Shown here: positions 49,743 through 58,420 of the stretch, in pieces
Numbering within the stretch: the first letter of the stretch is position 1
Layout of the letters: each line of letters starts with the position of its first letter
NCBI GenBank assembly: GCA_016721605.1
Contig: JADKHS010000009.1
Location: 31,090-95,089 of the forward strand
Length of the DNA: 64,000 bases
Source of the DNA: Nitrosomonadales bacterium
GTDB taxonomy: Bacteria > Pseudomonadota > Gammaproteobacteria > Burkholderiales > Gallionellaceae
Reading direction: 5' to 3'
Notes under the pieces: generated by a model
The model's database searches: none
Told to the model about the DNA's origin: nothing
What the model saw: the letters and a program-made list of their open reading frames with translations, nothing else
Made by a program: the position numbers and the translations under genes

Positions 49743-50193
49743 CGAAAACACAGACGAAATTAGCGCCGATGACTGGGGTGCGGCAATGGCTGAACAAGCC
49801 ACCACCACACCATCCGAAGCCGATGACTGGGGTGCGGCAATGGCTGAACAGACTACCAGCGCGCCATCCCAACCCGCCGCCCAACCGCATGCATTCACGC
49901 AATTCGCCAGCACAACTGGCACAGCCGTGAATAACGATCTTGATATGATCATGGACATTCCGGTTCAACTAACGGTCGAGCTTGGCCGTACCAAGATGCC
50001 CATTAAAAATCTGCTACAACTGGCACAAGGATCGGTGGTGGAATTGACCGGCCAAGCAGGTGAACCGCTCGATGTAATGATTAACGGCTTTCTGATCGCA
50101 CAAGGCGAGGTCGTAGTCGTGAACGATAAAATCGGTATTCGCCTGACCGACGTTATCACTCCATCTGAACGCCTGCGCCGCCTCAGCCGCTGA
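49735..50193 (+). CDS. fliN: Flagellar motor switch protein FliN
   Basis: FliN completes the C ring and helps dock the export apparatus. The C-terminal surface-presentation domain is canonical: MDIPVQLTVELGRTKMPIKN, QGSVVELTGQAGEPLDVMIN and VVVVNDKIGIRLTDVITPSE. The first 60 residues contain two copies of ADDWGAAMAEQ. The ATG at 49735 has GGAG six bases upstream; an ATG at 49732 is also possible. The length is 152 residues. The stop is one base before fliO. Confidence 0.94.
   Translation: MTDENTDEISADDWGAAMAEQATTTPSEADDWGAAMAEQTTSAPSQPAAQPHAFTQFASTTGTAVNNDLDMIMDIPVQLTVELGRTKMPIKNLLQLAQGSVVELTGQAGEPLDVMINGFLIAQGEVVVVNDKIGIRLTDVITPSERLRRLSR
49765..49850 (+). repeat. Exact 32-bp direct repeat in the fliN N-terminus
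   Basis: The sequence from GCCGATGACTGGGG to TGGCTGAACA occurs at 49765-49796 and again at 49819-49850. The period is 54 bases, or 18 codons. It duplicates the acidic DDWGAAMAEQ motif. Confidence 0.9.
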
Positions 50194-50194
50194 A

Positions 50195-50680
50195 ATGAAA
50201 ACTGTCGGCAACCTATTTATCAAACCGGGGCTCATCTGGACGCGCCTCTGCCTCATCGTCGGCTTTTACACGCCCCTGCTCGCAACAGCGCAAAACACAC
50301 GCCCTGCTTACACGCCTCCCCCACCCCCTGCGGCAATGTCGTCCGGCAGCATACTGCAGGTTATTTTTAGCTTGCTACTGGTATTGGCGGCGGTAGTGCT
50401 GGTTGCATGGATATTAAAACGCATCAACCTGCCTCAACATGCCGCCGGAAATCTGATCAAAGTGCAAGCTGCGGTGGCGGTTGGCCAACGCGAACGTATC
50501 GTGCTGGTAGAAATCAACGATACCTGGCTGGTAGTTGGCGTTGCTCCCGGGCAAGTGCGCACCCTGCATAGCATGGCCAAAGCCGAATTACCCGCAACAC
50601 AAGCGGGCATGGCTACCGGTGCAAATGGAAAATTCCCGGAGTGGCTGAAACAAATAATGGAAAAGCGTAATGCGCCTTAA
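50195..50680 (+). CDS. fliO: Flagellar biosynthesis protein FliO
   Basis: FliO aids assembly of the FliP ring in the export gate. An N-terminal signal-like segment and a Pro-rich stretch precede one membrane helix (ILQVIFSLLLVLAAVVLVAW). The conserved cytoplasmic part LIKVQAAVAVGQRERIVLVE and TWLVVGVAPGQVRTLH follow. The length is 161 residues. It overlaps fliP by 11 bases. Confidence 0.9.
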   Translation: MKTVGNLFIKPGLIWTRLCLIVGFYTPLLATAQNTRPAYTPPPPPAAMSSGSILQVIFSLLLVLAAVVLVAWILKRINLPQHAAGNLIKVQAAVAVGQRERIVLVEINDTWLVVGVAPGQVRTLHSMAKAELPATQAGMATGANGKFPEWLKQIMEKRNAP

Positions 50681-51416
50681 TTCACTTCTGGGGGCAACCC
50701 TGCTATTTAGCCTGATCCCCGCAGCATTTGCCGCCGATCTTGCTTTACCCGCATTTAACAGCAGCGCCACGCCAGGCGGTGGGCAAACCTACTCGCTTAG
50801 CTTACAAACGCTATTACTGCTCACATCGTTAAGTTTTTTACCGGCTGTAATGCTGTTGATGACCAGTTTCACCCGCATCATCATCGTGCTATCGCTGTTA
50901 CGTTCTGCCCTTGGTACGCCCTCCTCTCCCCCCAATCAGGTACTGATCGGACTAGCCTTATTTCTCACTTTTTTCGTTATGTCACCGGTGCTGGATAAAA
51001 TTTATACGGATGCCTACCTGCCATTCAGTGAAAATAAACTTACGCTGGCACAAGCATTCGACATTGGCAGCGTACCGCTCAAGGCATTTATGCTGAGACA
51101 AACGCGTGAAAAAGACCTCGCCCTTTTCGTTCAAATTTCCAATAGCGAACCGTTGCAAAGCGCGGATCAGGTACCCCTAAAAATCCTGGTCCCCGCCTAT
51201 GTCATCAGCGAACTAAAAACCGCTTTCCAAATTGGTTTCGTAATATGTATCCCGTTCCTCATCATCGACAAGGTGGTGGCCAGCATCCTGATGTCTATGG
51301 GTATGATGATGGTGTCGCCAGCGATGATTTCATTGCCATTCAAGATCATGCTATTCGTGCTGGCAGACGGCTGGAATCTGCTCATCGGATCGCTAGTACA
51401 TAGCTTTTACACCTGA
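50670..51416 (+). CDS. fliP: Flagellar biosynthetic protein FliP
   Basis: FliP is the core pentameric subunit of the export gate in the inner membrane. A signal peptide (LLFSLIPAAFAADL) is followed by four membrane helices. LMTSFTRIIIVLSLLRSALG and PPNQVLIGLALFLTFFVMSP are typical. The second half has VISELKTAFQIGFVICIPFL and MSMGMMMVSPAMISLPFKI. The length is 248 residues. Confidence 0.96.
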   Translation: MRLNSLLGATLLFSLIPAAFAADLALPAFNSSATPGGGQTYSLSLQTLLLLTSLSFLPAVMLLMTSFTRIIIVLSLLRSALGTPSSPPNQVLIGLALFLTFFVMSPVLDKIYTDAYLPFSENKLTLAQAFDIGSVPLKAFMLRQTREKDLALFVQISNSEPLQSADQVPLKILVPAYVISELKTAFQIGFVICIPFLIIDKVVASILMSMGMMMVSPAMISLPFKIMLFVLADGWNLLIGSLVHSFYT

Positions 51417-51428
51417 GGCCGAACAACG

Positions 51429-51698
51429 ATGACCCCCGAAAGCGTAATGACACTTGGCCGCCAAGCATTGGAGTTGACCCTGATGGTATCAGCACCGGTA
51501 CTGCTAACAGCCCTAATTATCGGGCTGCTGATCAGCATTTTTCAGGCCGCCACTCAAATCAACGAAATGACCCTATCTTTTATTCCAAAACTAATTGGCA
51601 TGTTCGGTGTGCTGATCATCACCGGCCCGTGGATGGTGGGCATGATGTTGGATTATATCCAGCGCCTGTTCAGCAGCATTCCCTGGTTGGTTGGGTAA
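51429..51698 (+). CDS. fliQ: Flagellar biosynthetic protein FliQ
   Basis: FliQ is a small two-helix subunit that wraps the FliP-FliR export gate. The 89-residue sequence has the conserved LISIFQAATQINEMTLSFIP loop between helices (LMVSAPVLLTALIIGLLIS and MFGVLIITGPWMVGMML). It starts 12 bases after fliP. Confidence 0.95.
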   Translation: MTPESVMTLGRQALELTLMVSAPVLLTALIIGLLISIFQAATQINEMTLSFIPKLIGMFGVLIITGPWMVGMMLDYIQRLFSSIPWLVG

Positions 51699-51737
51699 TA
51701 GCGTTCTATTGATCCGGCATGGTGAAGTATTAACCCC

Positions 51738-52526
51738 ATGATTACCGTCACCAGCGCCCAGTTACTCTCCTGGCTCGCCCTATTCATTTTTCCATTTGTC
51801 CGCATCCTGGCCATGATTGCCAGTGCACCGATACTGGGCAATAAGCAAGTTCCGGTGCGTATAAAAATAGGTTTGTCCATATTATTGACCATCGTTATCG
51901 CACCTACCTTGACTATGCAGCCCAATGTCGATCCAGCTTCTGCGCTTGGATTTTTAATTTTGATTCAACAGCTTCTTGCCGGGCTGGCAATCGGTTTCAC
52001 CATGCGCTTGATCTTCACCGCAATAGAAATGGCCGGGGATATTATCGGCATTCAAATGGGGCTGGGATTCGCCGTTTTCTTTGACCCTCAAAATTCTTCC
52101 TACACGCCAGTGATAGCACAATTTTTAGGCATCCTCGCCGTACTCGTTTTTCTCAACATGAATGGACATCTCATCATGCTGGAAGCGCTAGCAGACAGCT
52201 TCCGCACTTTTCCCATCAATAGCGCAATCCCTGCGGCAATTGCGCTGCATACGCTGGCCTCATGGGGCGGTAGCATTTTCTCTAATGCACTGCAATTAAG
52301 CATGCCAGTGATCGGCGCGCTGCTAATCTCCAATTTTGCGCTGGGCATCCTGACGCGTAGCGCACCACAACTTAACATCTTCGCGGTCGGCTTCCCGGTT
52401 ACTTTGACAATCGGCCTTGCTACAGTGATGCTATTACTGCCTTACCTCGTTCCGCTATTGGAAAATATCACCCACACCAGCTTGGGCACGGTGTTACGCG
52501 TCATGCAACAATTTGGCAAATCGTAA
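51738..52526 (+). CDS. fliR: Flagellar biosynthetic protein FliR
   Basis: FliR is the single-copy subunit completing the export gate. The 262-residue protein has about six membrane helices with GFTMRLIFTAIEMAGDIIGI and GLGFAVFFDPQNSSYTPVI, plus the C-terminal ILTRSAPQLNIFAVGFPVTL. It is the last gene of the fliF-R run. flhB and flhA are not in this window. Confidence 0.95.
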   Translation: MITVTSAQLLSWLALFIFPFVRILAMIASAPILGNKQVPVRIKIGLSILLTIVIAPTLTMQPNVDPASALGFLILIQQLLAGLAIGFTMRLIFTAIEMAGDIIGIQMGLGFAVFFDPQNSSYTPVIAQFLGILAVLVFLNMNGHLIMLEALADSFRTFPINSAIPAAIALHTLASWGGSIFSNALQLSMPVIGALLISNFALGILTRSAPQLNIFAVGFPVTLTIGLATVMLLLPYLVPLLENITHTSLGTVLRVMQQFGKS

Positions 52527-52659
52527 ATAGCGCAATACTCAGCAACCTATTTCAGCAACTAAATGAAGCCGGGTTTGGGTGGAAATAGTGATTTATAGCG
52601 GCGTTTATATGCAGTTATGCTATATTTTTCGTTCTAACCAAAAAATCTATGGAGAAATC

Positions 52660-53088
52660 ATGAAACGTTCCAAATATTACTTCTCATCCCGAATCGCAAT
52701 GGCCGTATCCGCCTTCTTGACTATCGCTATTCTTAGTCAGGAAGCCCAAGCCGTTTGCAATGAATGCGGAACGGTTACCGATGTAAAAACCGTAACAGTC
52801 GAAGGCCAGGGAAGCGGTGTTGGCGCCGTAACAGGCGGGGTATTGGGCGGCGTCGTAGGCCACCAAGTCGGAGGAGGAAGGGGTAAAGATTTAGCGACTA
52901 TCGGGGGGGTTGTAGGTGGCGCTTATGTCGGCCATCAAGTCGAAAAAAAATCAAAATCCGGAACCAGATATCACGTCTTCGTAGAGATGGAGGACGGTAC
53001 TAGCAAGACATTCAAATATTCTTCTAAAACCAGCTATCAGGTCGGTGATCGCGTCAAGGTAAAAAATGGCAAACTGATTCGGGCATAA
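52660..53088 (+). CDS. Glycine-zipper (2TM, SlyB-like) surface protein
   Basis: Small outer-membrane or periplasmic proteins with a glycine-zipper domain; function poorly defined. The ATG at 52660 follows GGAG and begins a signal peptide (IAMAVSAFLTIAILSQEAQA) without a lipobox cysteine at the cleavage site. The mature part starts VCNECGTVTDV. The zipper segment GVGAVTGGVLGGVVGHQVGG is paired with IGGVVGGAYVGHQVEKK. The C-terminal domain is YHVFVEMEDGTSKTFKYSS. The length is 142 residues. It stands alone after fliR. Confidence 0.8.
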   Translation: MKRSKYYFSSRIAMAVSAFLTIAILSQEAQAVCNECGTVTDVKTVTVEGQGSGVGAVTGGVLGGVVGHQVGGGRGKDLATIGGVVGGAYVGHQVEKKSKSGTRYHVFVEMEDGTSKTFKYSSKTSYQVGDRVKVKNGKLIRA

Positions 53089-53174
53089 AAACACCACATG
53101 CCATCAATAACGGCTATCAGATTTCCGTGAATTTCAGCACGATGGACATAAATGAACTACCACCCTCCTAACTT

Positions 53175-53283
53175 TAAGAGTTCTAAAATTCAGACTCGTT
53201 GTTGAATAAAAATGTTTCGCTGCATATAAATTATATGCTGCGTAAACATTTTTTTCGCGCCTTAGTCTTGTTTAGAATTCTTA
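53175..53283. repeat. Long imperfect inverted repeat (about 109 bp)
   Basis: The outer arms TAAGAGTTCTAAA (53175-53187) and TTTAGAATTCTTA (53271-53283) pair with one mismatch. The inner arms AAAAATGTTTCGCTGCATAT (53208 on) and its complement ending near 53255 pair with a few mismatches. It could be a MITE-like insertion, a processed RNA, or a terminator shared by the glycine-zipper gene and the region before the WYL gene. Confidence 0.6.
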
Positions 53284-53382
53284 GGAAACGCAGATTTATT
53301 CAGTATGTGTTCCCGAAAGCGCAGCAAACAAAGCTGGATCCCCCTCCGGGTCCAATAATCTCGTTTCCTATTTGAAAAACAT

Positions 53383-54357
53383 ATGGATCGGACAGAACGC
53401 TTTTACAAAATTGAACAACTGCTGATTTCACGTCGGATAGTACCAATCTCTATATTTCTGGAAGCGCTTGGAGTTTCGCAGGCCACTTTCAAGCGTGATC
53501 TGGATTACCTGCGTGACCGAATGAACATGCCCATCGAGTGGGATCGGAACGCCAGGGGGTATCGGTATGTAACAACCAATCCAAATGACAGATCCTCTAC
53601 CTTGCCTGGACTGTGGTTCAGCGCATCAGAAGTACACGCCCTGCTAACAATGCAACACTTGCTCGCCAATCTTGGCAACGGATTGTTGAGCAACCATATC
53701 GCACCCTTGCAGACCCGCCTTAAAGCCTTGCTTGGCAGTGCTGACCATAGCGTTGAAGAAGTGGAAAAACGCATCAAGTTGGAACACGCCAGCAGACGCG
53801 CCCTGCCCCTTCAATGCTTTGAGACGATCGCCACGGCAACACTGCAACGCAAGCAATTGCAGATCACCCACTTCAACCGCCAGAACGGGCAAGAAAACAT
53901 CCGCATTATTTCACCCCAACAACTTCTGTTCTATCGGGATAACTGGTACGTCGACGCATGGTGCCATCTGAGAGCAGGCATCCGCAGCTTTTCCATTGAT
54001 GCTATCCGTCATGCCGAATTGGTAGCGGCACCCGCAATTGAATTACCGCAACCTGAACTCCAGGAATACTTCAAAAAGGGCTACGGCATATTCTCAGGCA
54101 CAAAAGTAGCTTGGGCAAAACTCAGGTTTACCCCAGAGCGGGCACGATGGGTTTCCACCGAACAATGGCATCCCGAGCAAAAATCCCGTTTTGATAAAAA
54201 TGGATATTATTGCTTGGAAGTCCCCTATTCCGATGACCGTGAACTATTGATGGACATACTCAAACACGGCACTGAAGTCGAAGTAATGGCACCTAAGGCA
54301 CTGAGAGGCAGCGTCAGTAAATTGCTTGAATCTGCTTTGGCGCAATATAAAACCTAA
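53383..54357 (+). CDS. WYL-domain transcriptional regulator
   Basis: WYL proteins are ligand-responsive DNA-binding regulators common in phage-defence loci. The N-terminal winged helix (RFYKIEQLLISRRIVPISIF, LGVSQATFKRDLDYLRDRM) resembles DeoR/HTH_11. The WYL domain follows, with LLFYRDNWYVDAWCHLRAGI (the WYVDAWC form of the motif) and FSIDAIRHAEL. A WCX-type C-terminal extension is also present. The length is 324 residues. It is immediately upstream of the cas operon on the same strand, so it probably controls that operon, perhaps in response to nucleic-acid ligands. Confidence 0.88.
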   Translation: MDRTERFYKIEQLLISRRIVPISIFLEALGVSQATFKRDLDYLRDRMNMPIEWDRNARGYRYVTTNPNDRSSTLPGLWFSASEVHALLTMQHLLANLGNGLLSNHIAPLQTRLKALLGSADHSVEEVEKRIKLEHASRRALPLQCFETIATATLQRKQLQITHFNRQNGQENIRIISPQQLLFYRDNWYVDAWCHLRAGIRSFSIDAIRHAELVAAPAIELPQPELQEYFKKGYGIFSGTKVAWAKLRFTPERARWVSTEQWHPEQKSRFDKNGYYCLEVPYSDDRELLMDILKHGTEVEVMAPKALRGSVSKLLESALAQYKT

Positions 54358-54439
54358 AATTTATTTCAGTAGCTCACGCCATGAGCTACTACCCCCACTA
54401 TCATGGGTTCATCCAAATTAATTCAACAAGGAGAAACCC

Positions 54440-54520
54440 ATGTGGAAAGAAATCAAAATTGATCCAGACCGGCTGGTATTTTTCGATGTATGTTCGGGGG
54501 AATTGTGTTGGCTGTTGTGA
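54440..54520 (+). CDS. Possible small peptide or 5' remnant of a lost gene
   Basis: ATG 54440 is preceded by AAGGAG at good spacing and opens 26 codons: MWKEIKIDPDRLVFFDVCSG then ELCWLL and TGA. The ribosome site is among the best in this region. It could be a real leader or small peptide, or the start of a larger gene destroyed by a frameshift. No family was recognised. Confidence 0.3.
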   Translation: MWKEIKIDPDRLVFFDVCSGELCWLL

Positions 54521-54763
54521 ATATGGTTTATTGAGGGGTGTGGACTGTTTTAGTGAAGATTGTAAACACAGAAATTTCCTTGAGACATTGACTGCCAGCG
54601 CGTCGTAAATTGGGTCGTTACTACTTCGTATGGTGACGTATGTTCCCAGTCTATTGATAATTACTGAGGAAAAATGCCATAGCGAAATATCTACAAAATG
54701 CGCTGGGGCGCTACAGATAAATAACAATGACAGGCTCATGTTTTGAATCAGTGACTGTGTAAA

Positions 54764-54778
54764 ATGCATAAGGTGCAT
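54764..54778. promoter_or_regulatory. Candidate operator upstream of cas5
   Basis: ATGCA-TAAGG-TGCAT is a perfect five-base dyad 38 bases before the cas5 start. It is a candidate site for the WYL regulator; this is inference from position only. Confidence 0.3.
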
Positions 54779-54815
54779 ATTACGAAAAGGTGGCTTTGAA
54801 TGGAGAAGATATTCT

Positions 54816-55455
54816 GTGGCGTTAGAAATTTCTAATAACGGCCATGTGTACGAGGCTCGACACTGGGGACTCTCCGTTAGTTACCCTGCGCCGACGTATT
54901 CCGCAGTGAAAGGCATCTTTGAGTCCATTTTGTGGATACAGGCAGTCGAGATTATTCCAATCAAAATCGAGATATGCACCCCCGTCGTATATCACGGCTA
55001 CAACACTAATTATGGTGGGCCATTGCGCAAGAGCGCGGTTATCCAATCTGGCGGCAGCTTCCAGCTCTTGGCATCGGCGCTGATTAACCCTTGTTACCGT
55101 TTGTATGCCGAAATCCGGCGCAACCCAAGAACAAACGGGGTTATGAGCGAACGTACCAAAACATGGCAAAGCAAAACCACATCGCCCGAACATGCCTATC
55201 AGGAAATGTTCAATCGCAGACTGAAACGCGGCCAGTGCTTTTCTATACCTTCTTAGGCTGGAAGGAGTTTGCTCCGACTATTTCGGAGCCTTTCGTCAAA
55301 CAACCCAGGTGATGCGTGACATTAATCTACGGATACCCAGCATGTTGCGGCAAGTCTTCCCAATGGCCTACATAGTGAGCTTCAATATGTGTATGACAAT
55401 GATGTGATATAACAGACGGTGTGTCAGCTTCAAGGACGTAACCAATGTTGAATGA
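54816..55455 (+). pseudogene. cas5: Cas5 (type I effector, I-C-like), frameshifted
   Basis: Cas5 holds the 5' handle of the crRNA in Cascade; in I-C it also cuts the pre-crRNA. The readable part is VALEISNNGHVYEARHWGLS, VSYPAPTYSAVKGIFESILW, TNYGGPLRKSAVIQSGGSFQ and YQEMFNRRLKRGQCFSIP. After about residue 145 the frame changes: LGWKEFAP, then YFGAFRQTTQVMRDINLRIP, SMLRQVFP, then ELQYVYDND and RRCVSFKDVTNVE lie in successive frames. At least three indels are needed. The start codon is GTG 54816. The PAPTYSAVKGIF form differs from the usual I-C form (TPSAARGILEAI). The end overlaps the cas8 start. Confidence 0.75.
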
Positions 55456-57556
55456 ACTTTATGATTTGTCATTGAGCTTGGAGAGGCTGAGTAGTGCCTG
55501 CTGAATGGCATCCAGATTTGAAAGAACTACCAAAGGTATCGATAGTCAAGCCTTGCTTTAAAGGGTTTACGGCGCAAGACGGCAATTGAGATTGAATCAA
55601 TCGAAGACAGTGCGCAAATCGAGAGTCTCAGGAAGTGGCAAAGTGGCGGCAATGGCTACTCATTCCCATGTTTCAATGTGCGCCCTTTGTTTAAAATCTA
55701 TGCAGGAAGTGGTGCTGAAGCTCCTGAGAAGAAAAAATTTGATGATTGGTTAAATGGATTAAAAAAGACACAGGTATTGAGTGATGATGCTGCAACAACA
55801 CTAGAATGCTATGCAGACAATGGCAATGCTCTGTGGGGTGTTGAAGATAAGAAACGTGTTGCTACATGCCTGGATAGTATTCCATCGAAACTAAACGCGA
55901 TGCTGGGCGAACCACCTGATGAGTATCGAGCGATGGCCGTGCTAATTGAGCGCTGTCGAAAAACAACGGCAGACAATTTTTTCAAACAACTTGGAGATTT
56001 GCTAAAAGATCGTATTCGAAATTATCCAAGCGCTTGCGACAAGTACGCTGGTTTTCTGCTGCATTCCGGTACGAATCCGCCAAAAAACGATATTCAACTT
56101 ATTCTGGAACTGGCGGATGGACTTTCTTCATTTCCATTGCCTGCGGCAAATCCAAAAATACACCGTTGGCTTAATCAGCAACTGCTGACTCCTATATGTA
56201 GAAGTGATGAGTTATCAGGGGACGTTGTCTCAAGAAAAAATGCGGATGCTTTTGGTTTTACAAGTGCAGATTGGGAAAACAAACTTGCGAAAGTCAGCGT
56301 GCCTTTATTGGGTGGAGTCATATTGCGCGCTATGAGTTCAGAATCGCCATGCCAAACGCGCTATCGTCGGATTAGCGCAACATCATTTGTAGTGGGAAAG
56401 GAAGTTCGCAAGCGAGTTAAGGGTGCATTGGAATGGCTGACCGATGACGAACGGAAGGGCAAGACATGGGGAGATGTCTCATTCGCCCGTGATGATAAAG
56501 AGATATTACTTGTTTACCCTTCTGAATTGCCGGAGGCTCCCATCGCTGCCGTTGCAATGTTTCTGGTGCTCCGACAAATATGGCAAACACAATCTGCGCG
56601 ATTTATGGATTATGTGGAAGATGTGGTCAAGGCGTTGCACAATTTCACGACCTCTAAAGAAGTAGAAATGCGCGTATTTGCTTTGCGCAAAATAGACCTG
56701 GCAAGAACACAAATTTCATGTAACCGGCAGTATTCGGCTGAGCGATTGATAGCCGCTGCTACAGAATGGCAAACGAGCTGTGGCAACGTACCCCTGATTG
56801 AAATTAGGCAATGGGGTAAAGAGAAAGGAGCCAAGCCGGAATGGCATTTATTGAAAGTCCCGTTTCCGCTGGAGGTGATCTGGTGTCTTAATACCCCTTG
56901 GCCAAAGGCAGCGGATGATGCGAAAAAAGAGTCCGAGAATTTTCCAGTTCTGATGGCATCGCTTTGTTGCTTGATGAGGGAGTGCGACTCAAACCACTGC
57001 TGGAAAGAGCTTGCATGCCGCCATACGTACGGCGGCAACTGATGATAGTGATGGCACATACTCAGCATCAGGGTGATATACACAAAGTCAATGGAAAGTA
57101 CGATAAACAGAAACTACTGCTACCTGCGATATTGGGATTACTTTTGGCGAAACTTGAATGCAATAAGGGGGACTACATGAAAACTGCTCCATATTTAATT
57201 GGCAGAATGCTGAGCTTGGCCGATCAGATTCATTACCACTATTGCCAGCATGTGAGAAAAGGGGGTGCCCCGTCTCAGTTGATTGGCAATGCGCTGATGG
57301 CAACAGCACTGGAAGAGCCGGAGAAAGCTTTGGCACTGTATGCGCAGCGGATATTGCCGTATCAGGCGTGGGCAAAGACCACGGGTGGTGAAGGCGCAGG
57401 ACGACAAATACTTTCTCGAGCTTATAAAGTGTGCTCTGAAGTCGCACTTATGATGTGCCAAGCCGTTGCACCGATATGGACAAAGCACAGATGTTGCTTG
57501 GCTATCTTGCCAAGACAGAAAAATCGGTTCGACCAATACCGCCCAATCACCAATAA
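55445..57556 (+). pseudogene. cas8c: Cas8 large subunit (Csd1/Cas8c-like), frameshifted
   Basis: The large Cascade subunit recognises the PAM. Translation from ATG 55445 (MLNELYDLSLSLERL) shifts near 55495, continues PAEWHPDLKELPKVSIVKPC, shifts near 55562, then runs long from KTAIEIESIEDSAQ through FNVRPLFKIYAGSG and beyond. Another shift lies near 56960 (LLLDEGVRLKPLLERACMPP), and a last one near 57450 leads to MDKAQMLLGYLAKTEKSV and the stop at 57554. About 700 residues in total. The C-terminal LLGYLA resembles the ALGYYHQ end of Csd1, but the middle is not closely recognisable. The family assignment rests on position, length and the last domain; a divergent Cas8 is possible. Confidence 0.65.
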
Positions 57557-57570
57557 AGTTAGAGAGTGCC

Positions 57571-58420
57571 ATGAGTAATACAGATAACAAAATTAAGCGC
57601 AACGGGTTTATTAATCATTGAGGTCATCAATTCCAATCCTAACGGCGATCCTGATCGGGAAAGTGATCCCCGCCAGAGACCAGACGGCAAAGGCGAGATT
57701 TCGCCGGTATCGTACAAACGAAAACTGCGTGACCTTGTCGAGGATAAGCAAGCCGATGTTTGGCAGATTCTCAATGAGCAGATGAAATTAAACCCTGATG
57801 AATTCGCCATACTTGAGTCGCGAGGTCGTAACAGAACAACGATCAACGACGAACTTAAAAACGGTCAATTTCAGAAAAAGTATTGGGACGGTCGCGTGTT
57901 CGGCAATACTTTTCTCGAAGATTCAATGGATAAGGGTACGATCAAGACTGGAGTCGTGCAAATTGGTCTTGGCGTGTCCATTGCCCCAATAGATATTGAG
58001 CGTCACACCAATACCAACAAGGCGGGAGTAGAAGAAGGCAAGACCGCTGGCATGGCTCCAATGGCCTATCGGTTTGTTCAACACGGTGTGTATTGCATGC
58101 CATTTTCAAACCAAGCATGGCGCATAAGTCTGGCTGCACGACGCAAGACATTGAGTTGCTCAAGAAGATCCAGCACGCATATCGCACACACGCTCACACA
58201 CCCGCCCGTTTGTCGAGATTCGTCACGCCTGGGTATTGAACATAACAAACCCGCTAGGTTCATGTCCGACTTTGCCTTGATTGACGCATTGAAACCGAAG
58301 AAGAAAAGTGACGCTAATAAGGCATCTACCAGTTGGGACGACTATGACGTACCGACAGATTTACAGGAGAATTTGAAAAATAAAGTTGCATGTGTTGATC
58401 TTGTAAACTTTGCAGGAGTC
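57571..58420 (+). pseudogene. cas7: Cas7 backbone protein (Csd2-like), heavily frameshifted
   Basis: Cas7 subunits coat the crRNA spacer. The start MSNTDNKIKR is followed, after a shift, by the family signature IEVINSNPNGDPDRESDPRQ, then SPVSYKRKLRDLVEDK. The central RRF-like part DGRVFGNTFLEDS, IKTGVVQIGLGVSIAPIDIE and TNTNKAGVEEGKTAGMAPMA is intact. From about 58090 to 58270 the frame changes repeatedly: KSGCTTQDIELLKKIQHAYR-like and PFVEIRHAWVLN pieces are readable in other frames. FALIDALKPKKKS returns in the first frame. The NPNGDPD motif is typical of type I Cas7. The end is not certain because cas3 begins nearby. Confidence 0.75.

Larger units (their letters stand above)
54358..54815 (+). 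other. Region between the WYL gene and cas5
   Basis: Apart from a possible 26-codon peptide gene (listed separately) and one short inverted repeat, I recognise no gene in these 458 bases. It probably includes the promoter of the cas operon; many stops occur in all frames. Confidence 0.4.
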
